From assembly GCA_023053685.1 (NCBI GenBank), contig JALIGW010000005.1, positions 53,218,742 to 53,282,741 on the forward strand: DNA of 64,000 nucleotides, given 5' to 3'. Positions 58,203-64,000 of this stretch are shown one piece after another; within the stretch, counting starts at the first letter, position 1; the number at the start of each line of letters is the position of its first letter. The translations under genes were made by a program, and so were the position numbers. A model generated the notes under the pieces. That model had not been told where the DNA came from and did not search any database. It saw nothing but the letters and a program-made list of their open reading frames with translations. This DNA is from Diadophis punctatus similis (taxonomy: Eukaryota > Chordata > Lepidosauria > Squamata > Dipsadidae).

Positions 58203-60581
58203 GTAAGCGCAAACCTGGCTGGACATCCAGAACCGAGTCGGACGGAAGGAAAGCAGCAAACGAAATACGCTGCCTTTTCGAAAGACCAGACATTTCTTTC
58301 CTAAACGAAGAATGGGCACTCATACACCAGGCGAAGCTAGGCTTTTTGTCTTGATTGGCCATACACATTTTTGGGGAAATTTGTGACCATTTTTGGCCTG
58401 GTGGGCACCCTTATCAAATGCTTGCTTGGGGCCCTTGATCCTTTATAAAATCATGCCAGGAAAGCACTCGACCCTTTAGGACTTAGCCAATAGGTGACAT
58501 ATACATTTAATAAATAATAAACCTTTATATTCATTTCCAGTATGTTAATAAGCCCCCTCCCTTTTGTTCCCCTTCGTACATTGATACTTTTTCTGGGAAA
58601 GTGGAGGCACTTATAAATGAAGTGTCTGGGGCTCATTACTGGTTCAGTGACAGGCTTGGAAAAAAAGATGATGCTTAGAGGCTTGAATTTTGCTTGCCCT
58701 ATGCCAGTTTCCTATTGAATTAAAGGAAGAATCAGCTAGAGAAGGAGGCCTAAGTATGGGCTTATTAGTGTCCCCAGACAGCATATTGAGGATCCCCAAA
58801 TGTAAACACTAAATCATGCCTTCAAAAAGCAATTATGAGGTTTGCACAACATCAAACCTAATGATTACTGCTTAATTTGAAGGCAACCTCGTACTGTAAT
58901 CACAAGTTTATATTTCCAGTAACTCTGAGTTTCATATTTGAGCCAAGACTTTGTCTAAGAATGCTGTCCCTCCTTATTCTATAGTCAATATGATCAGTAT
59001 GGCTGTTAACAAACTACTAGAATTTTCCTACCGGTATTAACTGTTCTTAGCAGACATATAAAACACAGTCTTTCCCAGTCTCTGATGTTACACAATCCCC
59101 ATGTAGTAAATCAGGGTATTGTGGCTAATTATGAGAAATACAAAATACAAAGTGTGATGGCACTGTTACACATTGGATCCTCTTATGGAATTTCCAGCTA
59201 ATTCAAAAACTTAGTTCACATTATAGTTTGATTATACTCACTCCTATGTTTCACTATGGCATTTACATTTTTGGCCATGTTTTTTTTTCAAAATCAATTT
59301 TTGCTTTTCAGGAGATTATGTGGCCACTATTGAGGAGACACACAGCACCCTCTTCTTACGAGTTTATGTTAACTGGAGATGCATGTCCTCTGGCAGCTCA
59401 CGTGTTTGTGTGCGGATGCAAGGTCATAACCCAGAAGCTTCCTATACTGAGACGTCTAAAGAACAAATGTCAATCATAGAAATTCCTCTTTCTGATCCTC
59501 CCACATGTTTCTCCTGTTGCCCTTTGTCAGGAGACCTACTGGTTGGCTGCAAGAATAAGTTGATATTATTCCACTTGAAGCATTTATTTGTGAGTGAGGA
59601 TGTAAAAGTGCTTGACTTTGAACGGTCCTTAATTTTGCATATGGAGAAGTTTACCCCAACAGAAGTTGCAATTTGTGCAGGGTATGTTGCTGTCACAGCA
59701 GAACTGGAAGTCCTTGTCTTCAAGCTACTAACTGGGGAGAAAGTAACTTTGGCTGGTAATAGCAAACAGCATATCTGTGAATCTGTAGAGCCTGAAATAT
59801 CCATAAATGAAGGTCAGTATGATATTTAAAATACTCAGATCAAAACTGCTTCCCAAGATCAGTTTTCTGGTCTTGACAAAAGCAGCATGCAGTTGGTCCT
59901 CATTCAACAATCATTCTAAGTTACAACAGTGCTGAATGAGTGGAACTTGCCACGAGTCCTCATAGTTGCGGCCATTGCAGCATCCCTGTAATCACATGTT
60001 TGCAATTTGGATGCTTGGCAACCAGCTTATATGATGGCATCCCAGTTGTTTTGTTGGTTGTTTTGTTTCCCCAATGTACAGATCTGCACATGTCTCACTG
60101 CATATACCACATTGCTTAGCTTGTGTTTGAGTGTTTTATCCTTGGGGTGGACAAGCTTCTGCCTTAGTGTACTAGTGTATTCTTGGATTTAAAGTGTGCA
60201 TGTATGTTGTATTGGCTGAAGATCCTCCTGGGCTTTTCAGAGATGCGCTTTATGACTGCATTGCTTAGTGACAGCTTCTAGTCCCAATTACTGTTGGTAA
60301 GTGAGGACCATCTGTACAAGGTTTGGCTGGTAATGTTTCTTCTATTAATTTCTAGTTGACTTGAGAGTTGACATTGTATACTGACATTCTTTTCCACTTG
60401 CTAAAGGTATGACACAGGAAGTTGATCAAACTCAATCAGAATCAGATGGGTTTGTTTTCTGTCAGCAGCCTATGGAACTTCTTGGAGAAGAAAGTAGCAA
60501 GTGTGAGATATCTGTTATTTTGGAGTCAATTAGCTTAACTGGTGAAGATTTAAATATCCAAGTGCAATATGTCCTGTACAG
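57992..60581 (+). CDS. HPS3: HPS3, BLOC-2 complex subunit (exons 1-3; rest beyond window)
   Basis: HPS3 joins HPS5 and HPS6 in BLOC-2, which directs cargo from early endosomes to melanosomes, platelet dense granules and other lysosome-related organelles; loss in human gives Hermansky-Pudlak syndrome 3. Exons 57992-58202, 59312-59812 and 60407-60581 give the first 296 residues in continuous frame, opening [17 protein letters not shown] (human [17 protein letters not shown]). [11 protein letters not shown] and ELLGEES also match the family. The human clathrin-box-like LLDFE reads VLDFE here (residues 170-174). No further exon was recognised before 64000, so the remaining two-thirds lie downstream. 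Confidence 0.96.
58203..59311 (+). other. HPS3: HPS3 intron 1
   Basis: 1.1-kb intron. The first 150 bp keep an open frame, which is read-through past a clear GTAAGC donor and not coding. No repeat recognised. Confidence 0.75.
59312..59812 (+). CDS. HPS3: HPS3 exon 2
   Basis: A 501-nt exon encoding [20 protein letters not shown] onward: [57 protein letters not shown] and [16 protein letters not shown]. The pattern fits a beta-propeller-like N-terminal domain (inference). Acceptor GCTTTTCAG, donor GTCAGT. Confidence 0.96.
59890..60318. mobile_element. TCCTCGACTTA-family MITE with a nested Penelope-like fragment (HPS3 intron 2)
   Basis: Left TTGGTCCTCATTCAACAATC, right (inverted) GATGGTCCTCACTTACCAAC. 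The middle, about 60045-60232, is foreign: see the next entry. Confidence 0.7.
60040..60232 (-). mobile_element. Penelope-like GIY-YIG endonuclease fragment
   Basis: The minus strand at 60065-60102 encodes [13 protein letters not shown], the GIY-YIG-type motif (LYIGET) of Penelope-like elements. Short, with no full domain. It interrupts a MITE, so it inserted later or was captured. Confidence 0.72.
60407..60581 (+). CDS. HPS3: HPS3 exon 3
   Basis: Encodes [20 protein letters not shown] and a tail ending VQYVLYR. Human has SDDFVICQKPLELLGEKS and HLLYRR. Acceptor TGCTAAAG, donor GTAATA. Confidence 0.94.
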
Positions 60582-60920
60582 GTAATAAAACATAGTTTAT
60601 CATTAATGAATACATTTTGTAGATATGTATTGTGCATACAATACACAGAATATTAACAGTTCCTCTCTGAAATACACGCTTTCACTTTGCCCTATAAGTA
60701 GCCAGATCAAAGCAACAAATACCATCATCTAATATTACCGGTTGGCTTGATCCACATACCTGGTTTAACAATTTGTCAAGCAAATCTTAGTAACCTGGTT
60801 CATATAACATGGTCACTGCAAAGTATATTTACAGCTTATAATAAGCTAAAATTAAACAAAGCATCCTGTGGATATTCGCCTCTAGTTTCTACCAACTACG
60901 ATGAAATTACAGCTTATGTA

Positions 60921-61408
60921 CCGTATTTTTTGGAGTATAAGACGCACCTTTTTCCTCCCTAAAATTGGCTGAAAATTTGGGTGCGTCTTATACTTCGAAT
61001 GTAGCTTTTTTTTTTCCAGCCCTAACTAGGTGCTAACAGATCTTCCCAGCTCTTACCTTGCAGGCTTTTTCATTGTTACTCTCTCAGAAGAATGTTTTTC
61101 CATTCCTAAGTCTTTGCAGGGTTTTTTTTCATTGCTCTACTTGCTCCAAAGAAGTTGTTTTCTAGTCCTAACCAGGTGCTAACGATCTTCCCAGCTCTTA
61201 CTGGCTTGCATGCTCTTTCATTGTTACTCTTTCAGAAGAAGGTTTTTTTAAGTCCTAACCAGGGGATAAAATAATGTGCTGAAGCTGACCAGACTAAGGA
61301 CGCTAGCCAGATGAATACCTGGTAGGCAGATTGTTTTCCCCTATTTTCCTCCCCAAAAACTAAGGTGCGTCTTATACTCCGGTGCGTCTTATACTCCGAA
61401 AAATACAG
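60921..61408. mobile_element. TA-flanked MITE (GGAGTATAAGACGCAC ends)
   Basis: Left CCGTATTTTTTGGAGTATAA, right (inverted) CTGTATTTTTCGGAGTATAA; TA on both sides (60919-60920, 61409-61410). 488 bp. Interior repeats AGTCCTAACCAGG and TCATTGTTACTCTTTCAG. Inverse sibling of 53244-53642. Confidence 0.88.
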
Positions 61409-61850
61409 TAATTATGTCAGCAGCTTACATAAAATAAAACTTCCATGGTTTAGTTAAAATAAAGGAGGAGGGGTCTTCCAAAACAGCATAAACAAAATGT
61501 TCTTTTTCCAAGCGATGGATGAATAGGCAATGTTAAAATCATCTCTGTCTATATTACTGTAATTTGTCTCTTTCTTCAGCTGTTAGGGCAGAGACCACAT
61601 GTATATAGTTTTCCCCCTAGTGATGATAAAACAGCAAGCATTCCCTAAAAACTAGTTATCTTGCTGGCGTGATTTCCTCTCTGATATATAGGGTTGTTAA
61701 AACTTTGAAAATGTAGCATTTCATGTCTCTTTTTCCAGCAGCAAGTACTAGCTAATATAGTGATATATTCTGCTGATTATGTTGATGTAAATAATTTCAT
61801 AAATTACATAAAGTATCATCAGCCAACATTTTCTGAAATGAATCAATCAA

Positions 61851-62215
61851 TCCTCAACTTACAACGGTTTGTCAGCATAATGTTATAATGGTCTTAGAAA
61901 AACTGTTACAACCTATATTTGAAGTTAACAACCATCACAGCAGCCCCACGGGCATTTCAGGTGCTTGGCAACTAGTTTACATTTACAATAGTTGCTGCCT
62001 CTTGTGGTCATGTGATTGTGGTCTGTGACTTTCCCAGCTGGCTTTCAACAAGCAAAGTCAATTGGGGAAGCCCGATTCATTTACCCACTGTGGGATTTGC
62101 TTAACAAAACTGTGGTAAAAATGCTTGTAAAATTGGTCCAGACATGTGATGATTTGCATTACAACCACACTGACCAAGAGCAGAAATTTCAATTGTGAGA
62201 GGACTACTTGTACAA
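61851..62215. mobile_element. TCCTCGACTTA-family MITE
   Basis: Left CAATCCTCAACTTACAACGG, right (inverted) GTAGTCCTCTCACAATTGA. Interior GTCATGTGATTGTGGTC and CAACAAGCAAAGTCAATTGG. About 365 bp. Confidence 0.72.
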
Positions 62216-62309
62216 AAGTTTTTACTAGTATTTATATTGGATCTTTTTACCTGTAGAAACTACGGTATGTAAGCCATTTATTTTGTTTCCATGTTAAGTA
62301 AAAGGTAAG

Positions 62310-62490
62310 ATAAGAAACAAAGGATGGAAACTAATCAAAGAAGATCTAACCTAGAACTAAGGAGTAATTTCCTGACAGTGAGAACAGTCAACCAGTGAAA
62401 TGGCTTGCCTTCAACAGTTGTGGGTGCTCCATCACTGGAGGCTTTTAAGAAGAGACTGGACAGCCACTTATCTGGAATGGTATAAGGCAG
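62310..62490 (+). mobile_element. CR1 LINE 3' end, interrupted
   Basis: GGATGGAAACTAATCAAAGA, AACTAAGGAGTAATTTCCTG, AGGCTTTTAAGAAGAGACTG and GACAGCCACTTATCTGGAAT, the conserved CR1 3' region. It stops at ATAAGGC where the next element begins. Confidence 0.85.
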
Positions 62491-62682
62491 GGGTCGGCAA
62501 CCCGCGGCTCCGGAACCACATGCAGCTCTTTGGGGCCCTTGCTGTGGCTCTTTGGCCTGGCCTCGCCCTCTCCTCCCTCACCTGGCCTGAGAAAGTAAGG
62601 GCGACGGCAGAAATGGAGAAGCAGCCGGGGCTGATTCTCCGGCGCTGGTTGAGGAACATAGCCACCCCCGGCAGATGCTTCC

Positions 62683-63365
62683 CTTCGGGCGACCCTCCTC
62701 CCCCTCTCGCAACTCCTTGGCTGGCTGTGGCAGGGCCAGGAGGGTGCGCATGCGCGGGGAGACCTTCAAGTGAGCGCCAAAGCACAGCAAAGGCGTGCGC
62801 GGAGGGCGGGTGGCTGCTCGCTTAAGGAGGGTCTTTGGACACAGCTTCTCTCCTGCCCTAGGGATCCGGCCATTGCCTTGCTGTGTCCCCCCCCCCACAG
62901 CTCTTCAGCCAAGCAGGGTGGGCGTAAGCTCCAGCCCGAAGCAGCAGGAAGCGAAGGCTGCCTTCGCTCCGGCGACCCTCCTCCTTCTCCTCTCATGCGG
63001 GGTGGGGGGGCACGGCAAGGCGATGGCCGGATCCTTAGGACAGGAGAGAAGCGGCCCTGTAGCTGCCTTCACACCACATTTGCCCGTAAGGCAGCCTTCA
63101 CTTAACAAGAGCTCACGCCCTCCCCACTCGGCCGAAGAGCTGCAGGGAGGTGGGATGGGACGGGACATGGCAATGGCCGGATCCTTAGGGCAGAAGAGAA
63201 GCCGCGTCCAAAGAACCTCCTTAAGCGAGCAGCCGCCCGCCCTCCAGGTGCGCCTTTGCTGCGCTTTGGCGCTCGCTTGAGGGTCTCCCCGCACACACCA
63301 CAGCCAGCCAGGTAGTTGCGAGAGTGGGAGGAGGGTCGCCCGTAGAGAAGCCTCCGCCGGGGGTG
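62683..63365. repeat. 200-bp inverted repeat
   Basis: 62683-62887 is inverted at 63163-63365: for example GGGCGACCCTCCTCCC, CTGCTCGCTTAAGGAGG and GGATCCGGCCATTGCC each recur in reverse complement. A third partial inverted copy (GATGGCCGGATCCTTAGGAC) is at 63024-63043. ORFs up to 161 aa inside are fortuitous. Confidence 0.85.
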
Positions 63366-63381
63366 GAGATTGTTCCTCAGC

Positions 63382-63571
63382 ACACAGAGAGAGAAGGGGA
63401 GAGACAGGGAGAAAGAGAGATGGGAGAAAGAGAGAGATGAGGAAGGGAGAGAGGGATGGGGAGGAAGGGAGAGAGAGAGAGAGATGGGAAGAGAGAAAGA
63501 GTAAGAAAGATGAGGGAGGGAGATAGAGGGAGAAAGAGAGATGGAGAGAGAGAGAGAAAGAGAGAGATACC
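63382..63571. repeat. GA-rich simple repeat
   Basis: Purine tract of GAGA and GGGAGA units over about 190 bp. The 232-aa and 159-aa leucine/serine-rich minus-strand ORFs come from it. Confidence 0.95.
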
Positions 63572-63680
63572 ATTTTCTCATAGAAAAGAAAACAGAGCCA
63601 CAAAACTTGGGTAGGTGTGGCTGGGGAGGGTCATGTGACTCAGTGGGAGTGACATTGAGTTGGCTACGCCCACCCAGGTT

Positions 63681-64000
63681 TTGTTGTGGCGTCCACAGCG
63701 TGTGCAGCCTGAGCCTTTGGAACCTTCAGTGCCTCTTGGCAGTGCTGAGAAAGGAGGGGCTACTACTCCTTTCCTGAATGCAAGAGCACGTAGGGCTGCC
63801 AAGAGGCAGAAAGATCTACTTGAGAGGAGGTCTACTCGAGAGTAAGACTTGGGGCTAATTGGCCACTCCCCTAGTCTATTTAAGAAGAGTCGATGCAGCT
63901 GGGAAGCTGCAGAGAACAACTTGGGAAAAATCCGTCTGAATCATAGTTTGTTTCGTGATACCTGTTTTGTGTTTCTCTGTCGGCATCTTGTTATCAGAGA
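63681..64000 (+). other. Possible retroelement start (LTR- or 5' UTR-like), cut by window end
   Basis: Composition and phrasing change at about 63681 (TGTTGTGGCGTCCACAGCG). CCCTAGTCTATTTAAGAAG at about 63870 looks like a TATA-type core promoter. No protein homology visible. Tentative. Confidence 0.3.

Larger units (their letters stand above)
62491..63680. mobile_element. hAT-type element (GGGGTCGGCAACCC end) with long inverted repeat, right end not found
   Basis: Starts CAGGGGTCGGCAACCCGCGG directly after a CR1 3' end. The GC-rich body holds a 200-bp inverted repeat and a GA-rich tract. A right terminus pairing with the left was not found before the next change of sequence at about 63680, or it lies past 64000. 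Confidence 0.6.

Noticed and set aside
58203..58354. Continuation of the HPS3 exon 1 frame to residue 120
   Set aside because: Clear GTAAGC donor at 58203, and exon 2 resumes the conserved family sequence in phase.
62400..63919. ORFs of 232, 161 and 159 aa
   Set aside because: Come from the GA-rich tract and inverted repeat; Leu/Ser-rich simple-sequence translations.
60582..64000. HPS3 exon 4
   Set aside because: Searched by eye for the continuation after VQYVLYR; no matching exon seen. It probably lies beyond the window.

Overview
The window is vertebrate nuclear DNA, most probably from a squamate reptile and likely a snake. It carries three spliced, conserved protein genes in the order and orientations I recall for human 3q24: GYG1 (+), HLTF (-) and HPS3 (+). 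The species call rests on the repeats: Sauria-type tRNA SINEs, CR1/L2 LINEs, a BovB-like tail, Penelope-like fragments, many hAT and TA-flanked inverted-repeat elements, and long CA/AT/GA microsatellites. The three genes were read exon by exon. Every boundary below keeps the reading frame and uses GT-AG splice sites, apart from one GC-AG intron.

GYG1 (6175-23162, +) encodes glycogenin-1, the self-glucosylating primer of glycogen synthesis. Seven coding exons (human exons 2-8) are present. The tiny first exon, expected to hold only the start codon and about two more residues, lies upstream of the window. The catalytic DAD motif, the Tyr195 glucosylation site and the C-terminal glycogen-synthase-binding tail are all intact.

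HLTF (56385 down to 26219, -) is convergent with GYG1, with 3.06 kb between the stop codons. It encodes the Rad5-like fork-remodelling translocase and ubiquitin ligase. I found 23 coding exons giving a 931-residue protein with HIRAN domain, SNF2 ATPase lobe 1, C3HC4 RING and helicase lobe 2. Three details stand out: a Gln replaces the HIRAN Arg that corresponds to human R71; one intron uses a GC donor; and the linker after motif I appears to have lost coding sequence through a frameshift, with a donor inside the old exon restoring the frame.

HPS3 (57992-60581, +, partial) starts about 1.6 kb from the HLTF start codon in divergent orientation, from a separate GC-rich promoter. Three exons (296 residues) are inside the window; the rest lies beyond 64000. 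The product is a BLOC-2 subunit for lysosome-related organelles, so it acts in a pathway unrelated to glycogen priming (GYG1) or replication-fork repair (HLTF). The three genes are neighbours through old synteny and do not form an operon.

Between exons the window is an archive of nested transposons. Examples are a 1.85-kb minisatellite-bearing hAT-type element inside a CR1 LINE (12558-14407, perfect 8-bp target duplication); a hAT-type element inside a large palindrome inside a TA-flanked element (32795-35168); inverted pairs of Penelope-like segments (50.1-50.8 and 55.3-56.1 kb); and 5S-rRNA-derived SINE pieces. No bacterial-type operons, CRISPR arrays or intact viral genes were seen. Repeat family names come from recognition only, without a library search.
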